Of a DNA stretch of 64,000 nt, positions 1 through 8,488 are shown piece after piece. The notes beneath the pieces are model-generated. The model had not been told where the DNA came from, ran no database searches, and saw only the letters and a list, made by a program, of their open reading frames with translations. The position numbers and the translations under genes were made by a program. Position 1 is the first letter of the stretch, and each line of letters opens with the position of its first letter. The DNA is from Lentisphaeria bacterium UBA4640. GTDB lineage: Bacteria > Verrucomicrobiota > Lentisphaeria > Victivallales > UBA1829. The DNA lies in NCBI GenBank assembly GCA_002405835.1, contig DHMO01000042.1, forward strand, positions 23,432 through 87,431. Reading direction: 5' to 3'.

Positions 1-2
1 TC

Positions 3-737
3 GGAGCGTACGATATGAATTCAAATGGTAAAGCTGATGTTGTCATGTTGGGGAATGTTACCGTCAATGGTGTGAAAGGTGCGTATATCGGTTACCGCAA
101 GGATGGTGATATGGAAACATGGGAGAATATCAGTTATCTGACGAATTCCGATAATATAAACTGGAATATAAAGATTGGGAATGTTACAGGAAATGCCGCA
201 AAGAATTCGATTGTCTGGCATGCGGCCGAACTTGGCGTTCTCGGGGTGTGGACCGATGGTACCGATAACTGGATTTCTCTCGCGACCGGGTTTGATTCCA
301 ACTGGAAGATGATTGGAACAGGGGATTTTGGTGGCAACAGCAGAGATGAAATTCTTTTCCAGAATGGCTCCTCCTTCTATACAACAGATATTGATGGCAA
401 TTTCCGTGTGCTTGGCGGACTTGGTGAAGGGTGGAGCGTTAAAGCTATCGGTGATTTTCAGGGGGATCACAAGGAGGATATCATTTTGGAACATGAAGCA
501 ACCGGACTTTGTGCACGACTTGAAAATGGGCTCGCTTCTCAATACTTGATCTTAGGGCAGCTTGATACTTCTGACTGGTTTATCTGCGGAGCCGGAGACT
601 ATGATGGTGATGGAAAAGATGATTTGTTGGTTCGTCAGCATTCAACAGGAATGCTCGGTTATTACTCTGGCGGAGATTTTTCAAAATGGAATGAAATGGG
701 GCGCGGAGTTGATATGAACTGGGCTGTGATTGCCTGA
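3..737 (+). CDS. FG-GAP/VCBS repeat protein, C-terminal part (5' truncated)
   Basis: The reading frame is open from the window edge, so the start lies upstream; the first in-frame ATG (nt 15) is inside a repeat and is not a convincing start. The visible ~244 residues carry repeated short units with calcium-binding-like acidic loops, for example DYDGDGKDDLLV near the C-terminus and NSNGKADVVML at the start. This is the hallmark of FG-GAP/VCBS beta-propeller blades found in integrin-like and bacterial surface or secreted proteins. No transmembrane segment or sorting signal is visible in this part. Function is probably extracellular binding or adhesion. The specific ligand and full architecture cannot be told because the N-terminus is outside the window. 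Confidence 0.75.
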   Translation, partial: GAYDMNSNGKADVVMLGNVTVNGVKGAYIGYRKDGDMETWENISYLTNSDNINWNIKIGNVTGNAAKNSIVWHAAELGVLGVWTDGTDNWISLATGFDSNWKMIGTGDFGGNSRDEILFQNGSSFYTTDIDGNFRVLGGLGEGWSVKAIGDFQGDHKEDIILEHEATGLCARLENGLASQYLILGQLDTSDWFICGAGDYDGDGKDDLLVRQHSTGMLGYYSGGDFSKWNEMGRGVDMNWAVIA

Positions 738-801
738 ATCTTTCTTTGGGAAAGCGATAAAGGCTGAGCAAGGAGATGGTTGATCCATATCGTGCTATCT
801 G

Positions 802-1755
802 TTACTTTTTCCGGAAAAGTTCGCGGATGAGGGCGGAGATCTCCGGCTCAATGAGGGCGGAACCGACGACGAGAACCATTCCGCCGATCTGGCAGAGCGT
901 AATCGTCTGGGCGAAAAACAGCCAGCCGAGAAGCGCGGTCAGCATCGGAGTGAAATAACCCGAAACTGCGAGCAGCCCGGTGGAAATGTAGCGCTGGGCA
1001 TTGTTCCATGAGAAGAACGCGAGCGCGGTCGGAATCAGTCCGAGATAGGCTGTGCAGAGAATATCCGGAAGCAGTGCTGGAATATGGACCGGAAAGCCCG
1101 CCGCAAGCTGGAAGAGCAGAATCCAGAGTCCGGCGAAAAGAACGCTCCATGAGGTGTAAAGCAGACCGCCGATCCGTTTGATTGTCCGGTGGGCGAGCAC
1201 GGTGTAGAGCGCCCAGCAGAACGCGCCGGCGAACACCATCGCGTCGCCAAAGGAAACGGAACTGATAGTCAGTCCTTTTGCGCTGATGACTTTCAGCACA
1301 AGCATGCTTCCGGCAAAACCGGCGCAGAGACCCGCGGTCTGAAGCGCCGAGGTCGGATTCCGCAGAATGAAGAGTCCGAGCACGAAGATCATCAGAGGGG
1401 CCTCCGCCTCCAGCAGCGAGGCGTTGACGACCGGAATGCCGAGACTCTGTCCGTAAAACAGAAACACGCTCATTCCGGCGGCGAAAATACTCTGGAAAAT
1501 CAGATGAAACCAGTCTTTCCCGCGAATCTCCGCCCAGGGATGTTTGCGGTTCGCAACGGCAAAAACAAGGAGCATGACAACGCCCGCCATCAGGAAGCGC
1601 AGCTGCGCCATGCTGTAGCAGTCGACATTGCCGCGAGTGACCAGGAAGCTGACCGCCGGGAAAAGCGTTCCCCAGCACACAACACTGACCGCCGCCCAGA
1701 AAATCCCCGGAACAGCGGGATGTGTTTTTGTGAATTCAGAAAGATTTGCGCTCAT
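802..1755 (-). CDS. EamA/DMT-family transporter
   Basis: A hydrophobic protein of about 317 residues with roughly ten predicted membrane helices arranged as two EamA repeats, as in the drug/metabolite transporter superfamily. The substrate is unknown; relatives export amino acids, sugars or other metabolites. I chose the ATG at 1755 because it is preceded by GAGAGGACAAACT, a good ribosome site. The frame continues upstream to 1809 but that adds a hydrophilic stretch unlike the family. It lies 54 bases downstream of the GntR-type regulator gene on the same strand and is probably its co-transcribed target. Confidence 0.85.
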   Translation of the reverse strand: MSANLSEFTKTHPAVPGIFWAAVSVVCWGTLFPAVSFLVTRGNVDCYSMAQLRFLMAGVVMLLVFAVANRKHPWAEIRGKDWFHLIFQSIFAAGMSVFLFYGQSLGIPVVNASLLEAEAPLMIFVLGLFILRNPTSALQTAGLCAGFAGSMLVLKVISAKGLTISSVSFGDAMVFAGAFCWALYTVLAHRTIKRIGGLLYTSWSVLFAGLWILLFQLAAGFPVHIPALLPDILCTAYLGLIPTALAFFSWNNAQRYISTGLLAVSGYFTPMLTALLGWLFFAQTITLCQIGGMVLVVGSALIEPEISALIRELFRKK

Positions 1756-1809
1756 AGTTTGTCCTCTCATAGAATCCGGTAATATACCATCGGATGCCGT
1801 GCTTTTCAA

Positions 1810-2823
1810 TCAGATAAATTCCGCGGGGATGATGACGGAGCGCGGTTTGCGGCGTGTGTTGATGGCGTGGATCAGCTGTTCGGCAATCTTGATTCCGCAT
1901 TCGCGGCGCGGGACTCTGACTGTATGGCGACCGGACGGGACGCCGGGGAGGGGGAGCCCGTCGCAGCCGATGACGGGGATGCTGATGTTGTGTTCGCGGA
2001 GCCCCTGGAGAATTCCGGGCAGCTGGTGGTCGTACGCGGCTATGAGGGCGTCCGGACGGGTTCGTTCGAGGAGATTTTCGAGCGCGGAGGCGCCGCTTTC
2101 CGCGAGCGGGCGGACGTTTTCGATGAGCGCGGGATCAGTCTGGCGGTATCGCTGAAGAGCCTTGAGATAGGCGTCGAACTTCCGCATCTGCTGGAGATTG
2201 ACATAGCTCCGGGTCTGCCCGATGAAGGCGATTTTTGAACAGCCCTGCGCGATGAGCCAGTCCACGGCGTCGCGGATGCCGTCTGTGAAATCGAACGCGA
2301 CTTGCGGAATTGCGGGATCATCGACGGGGTCGCATGCGGAAATGAACGGGACATGGGCGGCGGCGATGCGGTCGAGCACATGTTTTTCGCCGATTCCGAG
2401 CACGATTTTCCCTGTGGAAGCGCAAAGGGAGAAGCGGTCGAGACGCAGCAGTCCTGTTTCGGGGTCGGATTCGAGCATATTGAGAATGGTGCGGTATCCG
2501 GCGGCGGAGAGTTTCTGCATCATGCCTTCCCAGATTTCGTTCCAGAAGGGGTGAGTGAAGATGGTTGTGAAACCCTCGAAGATGACTTCGATCATGCGTT
2601 CTGGATAGAGTTCTCTGCGGTTCTGGATGATGCGTGTTCCCGCCCGTTTTTTGCGTTCGAGCAGTCCCGCCTCGACGAGTCTTGCAACGGCTTTGTTTGC
2701 GGTTTTGATATTGACCCCGAATTCCTCCGCGAGGGTGAGCGTGTTGGGCAGCCGGTCGGTGTAGACTCCGTCCGCGATTCTCCGTTTCAGCTCCTCCGCA
2801 ATATGCGCCTGTTTGTATTCCAT
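1810..2823 (-). CDS. GntR-type HTH / LacI-type sensor transcriptional regulator
   Basis: The 337-residue protein starts with a GntR winged helix-turn-helix (about residues 5-70: IAEELKRRIADGVY, then LAEEFGVNIKTANKAVARL). This is followed by a periplasmic-binding-protein-like ligand domain (about 75-335) of the LacI/GalR type, with the typical AFDFTDGIRDAVDWL and KIAFIG segments. Regulators of this architecture (AraR-like) bind sugars or related small molecules and control carbohydrate genes. It sits between the GH57-like operon and the EamA transporter gene on the same strand. The terminator at 2912-2949 separates it from the hydrolase operon, so it is likely transcribed separately. The ligand is unknown; the neighbouring sugar genes are candidate targets. 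Confidence 0.85.
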   Translation of the reverse strand: MEYKQAHIAEELKRRIADGVYTDRLPNTLTLAEEFGVNIKTANKAVARLVEAGLLERKKRAGTRIIQNRRELYPERMIEVIFEGFTTIFTHPFWNEIWEGMMQKLSAAGYRTILNMLESDPETGLLRLDRFSLCASTGKIVLGIGEKHVLDRIAAAHVPFISACDPVDDPAIPQVAFDFTDGIRDAVDWLIAQGCSKIAFIGQTRSYVNLQQMRKFDAYLKALQRYRQTDPALIENVRPLAESGASALENLLERTRPDALIAAYDHQLPGILQGLREHNISIPVIGCDGLPLPGVPSGRHTVRVPRRECGIKIAEQLIHAINTRRKPRSVIIPAEFI

Positions 2824-2911
2824 GACTTACGCCTGACAGAATCCTTTATTGAAATTTCAGAAAAGATAGCACATGTTTTCGGAAAAACAAGAGATGAAAA
2901 ACAGATTCGGA

Positions 2912-2949
2912 AATAAAGAACATGGTCACCGGCTCGGCCGGTGACCATG
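2912..2949 (-). terminator. Rho-independent terminator of the GH57-like operon
   Basis: A perfect 13-base inverted repeat (2921-2933 and 2937-2949, arm CATGGTCACCGGC, 3-base loop) is followed on the minus strand by TTCTTTATTT. It lies downstream of the stop at 3004 and upstream of the regulator gene start at 2823. Stem strength and U-rich tail fit an intrinsic terminator. Confidence 0.75.
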
Positions 2950-2957
2950 CGGGGATC

Positions 2958-2984
2958 GAGCGATTGCTCCGGAGGCAATCGCTC
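2958..2984. repeat. Inverted repeat adjacent to the terminator
   Basis: A second perfect hairpin (arms GAGCGATTGC and GCAATCGCTC, 7-base loop) sits just before the terminator hairpin in minus-strand transcription order. It lacks its own T-run. It may protect the 3' end of the mRNA or act with the next hairpin as a tandem terminator. Confidence 0.6.
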
Positions 2985-3003
2985 TCGGTGAATCAGTGGC
3001 GGA

Positions 3004-4383
3004 TTATTCGCCGAAATATTTCTGATCCATCAGTTCCTTCTCGATCAGCTTGATCTGCGTTTCCATCAGCGGTGCAGAGTAGATCGCACGCTTCTCAGCA
3101 ATGCCGCCTTTCTCCATCGCTTCGCCGAGGAACTTGTTCGCGGCAAACAGATCGTCAATCGACTCGCGGACGTTGAAGCGTCCCGGGGTGGTCGGCAGCG
3201 GGGGCCAACGGGAGTCGGAAACGTATGCGGATGTCACAGCCTTCATCGCCTTGTCAAGCTCCGGCGTGTTGCCGATGTGCTTGCGGACCGCGACAATGCC
3301 GTCGTAGACCATGCGGCAGACCGGGTCGAAGATCAGAGAATAGCTCGTGTTCGCCCATGCCTTGTAGGTTCCGCCATGCCATGCGGCGCCGTTTTCGATG
3401 TGGTCGATCAGATCGTTCTTGATCAGCTCTGTGGCGTTGTTGATCACTTCACCCGGAGTGGTGAGTTCGTAGCCGATGCTCTTCGCCATGTCGAGAAGCT
3501 CTTTGAAGCGCTGGACGGACTTCGGTTCCGGCTCGAAGAAGCGGGCCTGGTTGAACTGCTTCACATAGAAGTAGGCGGAAGAACCGATGTATTCCGCATC
3601 TTCCGCGTACGGCATGATGAAGGAACCGGTCTGCGCAATGCGCGGCTGCCACTTCAGGAACATTTCCTTGATTTCGTCGAGGCTGACCGGAGTTTCGCGG
3701 CAGCCTTCCGTCGCGCCCATCAGGTACCAGAGCATCGGGTTTGCCATGCAGTCGGAGCGGAAGACCATGCGGAGACCGTTCGGAGCAACCGACGGATTCG
3801 TCAGGTACTTCAGGAATTCCGGCTTGTCCTTGATGTATTCTTCAATCTTGAAGAGGTGGTTCTTGTTGGAGTGACCCTGAACGTCATATTTGAGCCCGGT
3901 CGCCTGACGGATTTCCGGGAAGGAGAGGAAGAAGCTGTCGGCGTCCATGACGAGGTTTTTGTAGCCGGCTTCCTTGTAGATTTCGGGGAGGTAGGAGGCC
4001 CAGCCGCACTCCGGATTCCATCCGGTTTCGGGGCGGACGCCGGTGTATTTTTCCCATGCTTCAAGACCGTGCTTGAGGGTGTCCAGTCCGATTTCCGGCG
4101 GAACGTTCGCGAGCATCACGTGGATGAACGGGGATGCAACCGGTTCAATTTTGCCTTCCTTGACCAGTTCACGGAGGAGGGCGAGGACGGCCGGAGCCTC
4201 CTGATCCATCACTTCAAGCGTTCTGCCGGAAGCCTCGAACGCGACTTTGTAATCGCCGTCGCGGACGAGTTCAAAAAGCGGGCGGTAGCAGTTTTCGCAG
4301 ACCCATGCGCGGCGCTTCGGGTCGAGCTGCGAATACTGGATGTTCGCATGAGGCATAAAAATGACTTGCGGTTTGTTCGACAT
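3004..4383 (-). CDS. GH57-like glycoside hydrolase domain protein
   Basis: A 459-residue protein without signal peptide, so cytoplasmic. Family GH57 acts on alpha-linked glucans and related sugars through a (beta/alpha)7 barrel. The segment HANIQYSQ near residue 12 matches the conserved N-terminal His region. GWNPECGW (about 121-128) resembles the nucleophile motif WLPECAY, with Glu125 the likely nucleophile. YAEDAEYIG (259-267) resembles the motif holding the catalytic Asp. The family is divergent and substrate cannot be assigned. It is the last gene of a three-gene operon with a sugar isomerase-like protein and an MDR dehydrogenase, suggesting one catabolic route. Confidence 0.7.
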   Translation of the reverse strand: MSNKPQVIFMPHANIQYSQLDPKRRAWVCENCYRPLFELVRDGDYKVAFEASGRTLEVMDQEAPAVLALLRELVKEGKIEPVASPFIHVMLANVPPEIGLDTLKHGLEAWEKYTGVRPETGWNPECGWASYLPEIYKEAGYKNLVMDADSFFLSFPEIRQATGLKYDVQGHSNKNHLFKIEEYIKDKPEFLKYLTNPSVAPNGLRMVFRSDCMANPMLWYLMGATEGCRETPVSLDEIKEMFLKWQPRIAQTGSFIMPYAEDAEYIGSSAYFYVKQFNQARFFEPEPKSVQRFKELLDMAKSIGYELTTPGEVINNATELIKNDLIDHIENGAAWHGGTYKAWANTSYSLIFDPVCRMVYDGIVAVRKHIGNTPELDKAMKAVTSAYVSDSRWPPLPTTPGRFNVRESIDDLFAANKFLGEAMEKGGIAEKRAIYSAPLMETQIKLIEKELMDQKYFGE

Positions 4384-4430
4384 TTATTTGTCTCCTTTAT
4401 TTAGGTTGGTTGTGAATGTATTCTTCTGTT

Positions 4431-5246
4431 TCAAGCCTCGTGCGCTTTCAGGAAGTTCAGGCTGCGGGTCATGCCGTCTTCGACGTCTTCGGGAAGTTCG
4501 TACTCGATCATTGCGGGACCGTCGAACTCCTTGAGAACTTCCATGAGCCGCGCCCAGTTGAGGCGTCCTTCTCCGCACGCCGCCGGGCGCACGCCGCCTT
4601 CCACATCGCGGAAGTCCTTGAGGTGGACATAGGCGATGGCTTCCTTGAACTGACGGAAGAATCCGACGGCGCAGGTGGTTCCGACCGCGGTCAGATTCGC
4701 GGGGTCATAGGCGCAGGAAACACCCGTCTTCACGATCTCTTTCCAGATATCGGTACGGGTGGATGTACTGTTGAAATGCACGAGCGCGCCGTTATCCAGG
4801 CATGCGACTCCGCCGTGGGTTTCCACGCAGAGACGGACGCCGGTGTTTTTTGCGTAATCGCTGACTTCCTTCAGCGCTGCGAGCATCTTCACGAGCCGAT
4901 CGCCGATGACCACACTGTCGGAATTGAATCCGGCGAAGATGCGGAGATAGCGGAGACCGAGCTTTGCGGCGATGTCGATGACTTCCTTCACCTTCTTGAC
5001 CTGTTCGGCAACGTCGTCGCCGGTGAAGTCGTTTCCGGTGCAGCCGCACTCAAGACGGATTCCGTACTGGCGGAACAGCTCCTTCACATGTTCGATCTGC
5101 GCATCGGTTGCGCCGAGCTGAAGGGCGTCCTTGTCATAGTTCGCAATGGAGAATTCCAGCAGTTCCAGTCCGAGCTTTTTTGTGAGGGCGAGCTGGGATT
5201 CGAGGGACTCTTCGCGGAGTCCCCAGGCGGCGAGACCGTACCGCAT
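4431..5246 (-). CDS. Sugar phosphate isomerase/epimerase-like TIM barrel protein
   Basis: About 271 residues of the xylose-isomerase-like TIM barrel family (AP endonuclease 2 fold), which usually isomerises or epimerises sugars or cleaves related compounds with a divalent metal. Candidate metal ligands appear in order: CVETHGG (Glu), YDPAN (Asp), YVHLKD (His) and IEYELP (Glu). The frame is open upstream to 5414, but the ATG at 5246 starts the conserved fold (MRYGLAAWG) and overlaps the stop of the upstream dehydrogenase gene by one base (TGATG), so translation is probably coupled. The substrate is unknown. Confidence 0.8.
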   Translation of the reverse strand: MRYGLAAWGLREESLESQLALTKKLGLELLEFSIANYDKDALQLGATDAQIEHVKELFRQYGIRLECGCTGNDFTGDDVAEQVKKVKEVIDIAAKLGLRYLRIFAGFNSDSVVIGDRLVKMLAALKEVSDYAKNTGVRLCVETHGGVACLDNGALVHFNSTSTRTDIWKEIVKTGVSCAYDPANLTAVGTTCAVGFFRQFKEAIAYVHLKDFRDVEGGVRPAACGEGRLNWARLMEVLKEFDGPAMIEYELPEDVEDGMTRSLNFLKAHEA

Positions 5247-6295
5247 CAGAGATCCCTCCAGTCGAAGAGAACCTTGAAGCAGTTCATGCCCTTTTCGGAC
5301 TGGTATTCGAACGCCTCTTTCGCTTTTCCGGCGGGCCAGATTTCGTAGGGAAGATGCGTGGTGTCGATTTTGCCTTCGCTGATCCACTGGAGGATCTGTC
5401 CTTTTGCACGCCACTTCATGGCGCAGGTCATGGACATATTGACGTTTTTGACGAACCAGCGGTGATAGTGGTCGAAGAGGAGTTTTTCGGGGTAGTCGCC
5501 GTTGAGGTGAATGTAGCCCGGCTCATCGTCATCCGCCCATCCGCCGTCCTTGATGAACTTGTAGAGGATTCCCGGAACCGCGGGGTTGCCGGAACATTCG
5601 ATGATTTTGTCCGCCTTTTTGCCGTTTGTGAGCTCTTCGAGCTTTTTGATTCCGGCTTCATCGGGAGTGATGACGAAGTTCGCGTAATGCTTTGCGATTT
5701 CCTGACGGTAGGGATGCGGTTCGGCGATGATGATTTTCGCGTTCGGGGATTTGATGCGGATGATCTGCGCCGCGCCGATGCCGTTCATGCCCGCGCCGAA
5801 AACGAGAACCGTTCCGGTGTAATCGGGGGTGAGTCCGAGACGTTCCACGCCTTTGAGGGAGACGCAGAAGAGGTAAGCGAGGACCGCCTGTTCATCGGTG
5901 ACGTTGTCGGGGATCTTGCAGAGGGGATCGCCCGCGCCGCCGGCGTTTGCGGAGTCTTTGTGAACAATCTGGGTTCCGCCGCCCCATGCCGCGCAGACGT
6001 CCATGTAGGTGCGGCATTCGTTGATCATGACGCGGTCGCCTTTTTTGAATCCGGGAGCGTAGGAGCCTTCTTCGAGGACGATACCGATGTTTTCATAACC
6101 GGGGACGAGAGGATACCAGCACTGCTCGGGGTGCTGCATTCCATGGTAGGTTTTCATGTCGGTGCCGGTGCTGATGGCGCTCATCAGGGTTTTGCAGACG
6201 ACGGTGTCCTCGCGTTTCGGGGTCAGGGTCACTTCACGGAACGCCGCTTCGCCGGGACGTTCGATCACAGTTGCCATAGTTTTCACGAAAGACAT
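5246..6295 (-). CDS. Medium-chain dehydrogenase/reductase lacking the catalytic zinc ligands
   Basis: The 349-residue protein has the MDR layout: an N-terminal GroES-like catalytic domain and a Rossmann domain with VFGAGMNGIGAAQ. The usual Cys of the catalytic zinc site is replaced in SAISTGTD, and the usual GHE motif reads GYE in LVPGYENIG. The catalytic zinc is therefore probably absent, as in BchC-like and similar reductases. It likely oxidises or reduces a sugar or polyol derivative with NAD(P). It is the first gene of an operon with an isomerase-like and a GH57-like gene, behind a near-consensus promoter at 6339-6366. Confidence 0.8.
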   Translation of the reverse strand: MSFVKTMATVIERPGEAAFREVTLTPKREDTVVCKTLMSAISTGTDMKTYHGMQHPEQCWYPLVPGYENIGIVLEEGSYAPGFKKGDRVMINECRTYMDVCAAWGGGTQIVHKDSANAGGAGDPLCKIPDNVTDEQAVLAYLFCVSLKGVERLGLTPDYTGTVLVFGAGMNGIGAAQIIRIKSPNAKIIIAEPHPYRQEIAKHYANFVITPDEAGIKKLEELTNGKKADKIIECSGNPAVPGILYKFIKDGGWADDDEPGYIHLNGDYPEKLLFDHYHRWFVKNVNMSMTCAMKWRAKGQILQWISEGKIDTTHLPYEIWPAGKAKEAFEYQSEKGMNCFKVLFDWRDL

Positions 6296-6338
6296 AATTC
6301 ACCTTCCTTGATTTATGAGGTTGTTCGTGTATGGATAT

Positions 6339-6366
6339 ATTATAGAGTAGTTTACCCGCTTTTCAA
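6339..6366 (-). promoter_or_regulatory. Sigma70-type promoter of the dehydrogenase operon
   Basis: On the minus strand TTGAAA (6366-6361) is followed after 16 bases by a perfect TATAAT (6344-6339). Transcription would start near 6332, about 35 bases before the ATG at 6295. Confidence 0.65.
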
Positions 6367-6437
6367 GAGAACAAAAGGGAAACAGGCTGGTTTTAATCAG
6401 ATTTTTCTGTTTTTTGATATATGGTTTTTAAAGGACT

Positions 6438-6461
6438 GCCGCGGAAACGGCGTTCCGCGGC
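6438..6461 (-). terminator. Possible terminator downstream of aroE
   Basis: A 9-base GC-rich stem (GCCGCGGAA with its complement, 6-base loop) lies just after the aroE stop. The downstream tail on the minus strand is only weakly T-rich, so efficiency is doubtful. Confidence 0.35.
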
Positions 6462-6474
6462 GGTTCATGAAAGG

Positions 6475-7314
6475 TTATTGCTTTTCGGCGTAGGCTTTGT
6501 TCAGCGCGGCGCGCATGGCCTCGACAGGGGCGGGACGTCCGGTCCAGAGCTCCAGAGAACGTGCGCCCTGATGCAGAAGCATTGCGAGTCCGTTTGCAAA
6601 CGGAATGCCGCGGCGTTCGCATTCGCGGACAATCGGGGTTTTCTTGTAGATCGTGTCGTAGACCCTGATTGACTGCGGAAGAAGCGAGAGATCAATCGGG
6701 GCGGGATCGTCGGGTTTGAGTCCGAGGCTGGTGCACTGGATGACCACATCCGAGGCGTTCAGAAATTCGGAAATCCGCGCATTGTCGTCAATGGTGCAGG
6801 TCCGCACATCGGTTCCGTAAGCGGTGCGCAGTTTTTCCGCGAGTTCATCGGCTTTGGCGACCGTGCGGTTGATGAGGAGAAGAGCCTGCGCGCCCTGCGA
6901 GGCGAAATATGCTGCGGCTGCATGGGCGGCGCCGCCGCAGCCGATGAATGCGATGCGTCCGCCGCGGACATCGAACTGAAACGCCTCTTTCAGCGCCTGA
7001 GCGAGCCCGTAGCCGTCGGTGGTGTCGCCGTAGAGACGTCCGCTTTTGACGGTGACGGTGTTGACGCTTCCCGCGACCTGAGCTTCCTTCGAGATGTGGT
7101 CGAGGAAGGGGAAAATCGCGTTTTTGTGGGGGACGGTGATGTTGAATCCGGCAAGCCCGCGGCGCGCCTGTTCGGTGAATTCCTTTAGATCATCGTGCCG
7201 GACATGTTCCGCGAAGTATTCCGCATCAAGACCGAGGGCTTTGATTCCGGCGTTCTGCATGGCGGGGGAGAGCGAATGGGCGATCGGATCGCCGATAACT
7301 GCAAATTTTATCAT
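6475..7314 (-). CDS. aroE: Shikimate dehydrogenase (NADP+)
   Basis: Reduces 3-dehydroshikimate to shikimate in aromatic amino acid synthesis, in the cytoplasm. The 279-residue length is typical. Visible motifs are HSLSPAMQN (shikimate contact), NITVPHK with the catalytic Lys, DTTDGYG with the catalytic Asp, the nucleotide loop FIGCGGAAHA followed by INRT (NADP-type), and the C-terminal NGLAMLLHQGA. It stands alone, divergent from the polyprenyl synthase gene, with no other aro gene in view. Confidence 0.95.
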   Translation of the reverse strand: MIKFAVIGDPIAHSLSPAMQNAGIKALGLDAEYFAEHVRHDDLKEFTEQARRGLAGFNITVPHKNAIFPFLDHISKEAQVAGSVNTVTVKSGRLYGDTTDGYGLAQALKEAFQFDVRGGRIAFIGCGGAAHAAAAYFASQGAQALLLINRTVAKADELAEKLRTAYGTDVRTCTIDDNARISEFLNASDVVIQCTSLGLKPDDPAPIDLSLLPQSIRVYDTIYKKTPIVRECERRGIPFANGLAMLLHQGARSLELWTGRPAPVEAMRAALNKAYAEKQ

Positions 7315-7387
7315 TTTTTTCCTCTATGCGGATTTGTTTCACCGCGTTTATCGTGTATATTGCTCTATATTAACATAGGTGCGTTTT

Positions 7388-8464
7388 ATGAAAAGTCAAC
7401 TGGAAAATGAACTTGCGCTTGCGCGCGGGCTCATAAATGAATTTATAACGGATGATCCGTTTCCGTCGCAGATCCGTCCGGAGGCGCTGCGCAAGGCTGT
7501 GCGGCTCTATCCGATGCGGGGGGGCAAACGGCTTCGTCCGGTTCTCGCGCTCTGGTCCTGCGGCGCGGTCGGCGGCGATCCGGTGCGTGCGCTCAACGCG
7601 GCCGCCGCGTGCGAAATCTTCCATAACTGGACCCTCGTTCATGATGACATTATCGACTGTGACGAGGTGCGGCGCGGAAAGCCGACCTGTCACATGGAAC
7701 TGCGGAAGGAGGGCTCAGCGCGGTTCGGGCTGCTTCCCGGCCGTGCGGAAAAATACGGAACGGATTTTGCCATTCTGACCGGAGACGTTCAGCAGGCGTG
7801 GGCTTCGGATGTTCTGCTGCGCTCGACCGACCGTGGCGTTTCCGCTGAAACCGCGCTTGCAATGGCGCGGAGAATGCAGTCTTTTCTCAACCGGGAGCTC
7901 ATTTCCGGCGAAGCGCTGGATGTTGAATTTGAGTACCGCAAGGTGCTTCCGCCGAAAGCGGAGGTGATTGACATGATCCGCGGCAAGACGGGGGCTCTGC
8001 TCGCGTTTTCCGCCGAATGCGGCGCGATGGTGGGACTCGATACGCCCGACTGGACCGCAAAGCCGGCTGCCGCGCTTGCGGAGTTCGCTTCGGAACTCGG
8101 ATATGCATTCCAGCTCTGCGACGACCTGCTCGGCGTTTACGGCGACGAGGCGACGTTCGGCAAACCGCTCTGCTCGGATTTCCGCGAGGGCAAGCCGACC
8201 GTTCTTTACCTGGAAGCTCTGGAGCGTCTGACCGAATCCGGACGCGCCGAACTGGCGGCGCTGATGAAGCGGCCGGCGTATACGGAGGCGGACATTGCGA
8301 AAATCCGCACTCTGCTGGAAGAATGCGGCGCGCGTGCGGCGGTTGTCCGTGCGGCGGAGGAGTCGTCGGATAAGGCAATGGCGAATCTCTCTTCGCTTCC
8401 CGAAAACAAATACCGTTCTCTGCTGGAAGATCTGGCGGAGGACCTGCTGAAACGAAATGTCTGA
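7388..8464 (+). CDS. Polyprenyl diphosphate synthase (trans-isoprenyl type)
   Basis: Condenses isopentenyl diphosphate onto allylic diphosphates to build isoprenoid chains. Motifs: GGKRLRP for IPP binding, the first aspartate-rich motif DDIIDCDEVRRGKPT, and the second DDLLGVYGD. About 358 residues, slightly longer than E. coli IspA or IspB because of an insertion between the first Asp motif and the AILTGD segment. I prefer the ATG at 7388, preceded at good spacing by AGG (7377-7379), over an in-frame GTG at 7379. Chain length cannot be fixed from sequence alone. Its IPP would come from the MEP genes near 35-40 kb. Confidence 0.9.
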   Translation: MKSQLENELALARGLINEFITDDPFPSQIRPEALRKAVRLYPMRGGKRLRPVLALWSCGAVGGDPVRALNAAAACEIFHNWTLVHDDIIDCDEVRRGKPTCHMELRKEGSARFGLLPGRAEKYGTDFAILTGDVQQAWASDVLLRSTDRGVSAETALAMARRMQSFLNRELISGEALDVEFEYRKVLPPKAEVIDMIRGKTGALLAFSAECGAMVGLDTPDWTAKPAAALAEFASELGYAFQLCDDLLGVYGDEATFGKPLCSDFREGKPTVLYLEALERLTESGRAELAALMKRPAYTEADIAKIRTLLEECGARAAVVRAAEESSDKAMANLSSLPENKYRSLLEDLAEDLLKRNV

Positions 8465-8488
8465 CCTTAAAATACAGGAGAAACAAAC

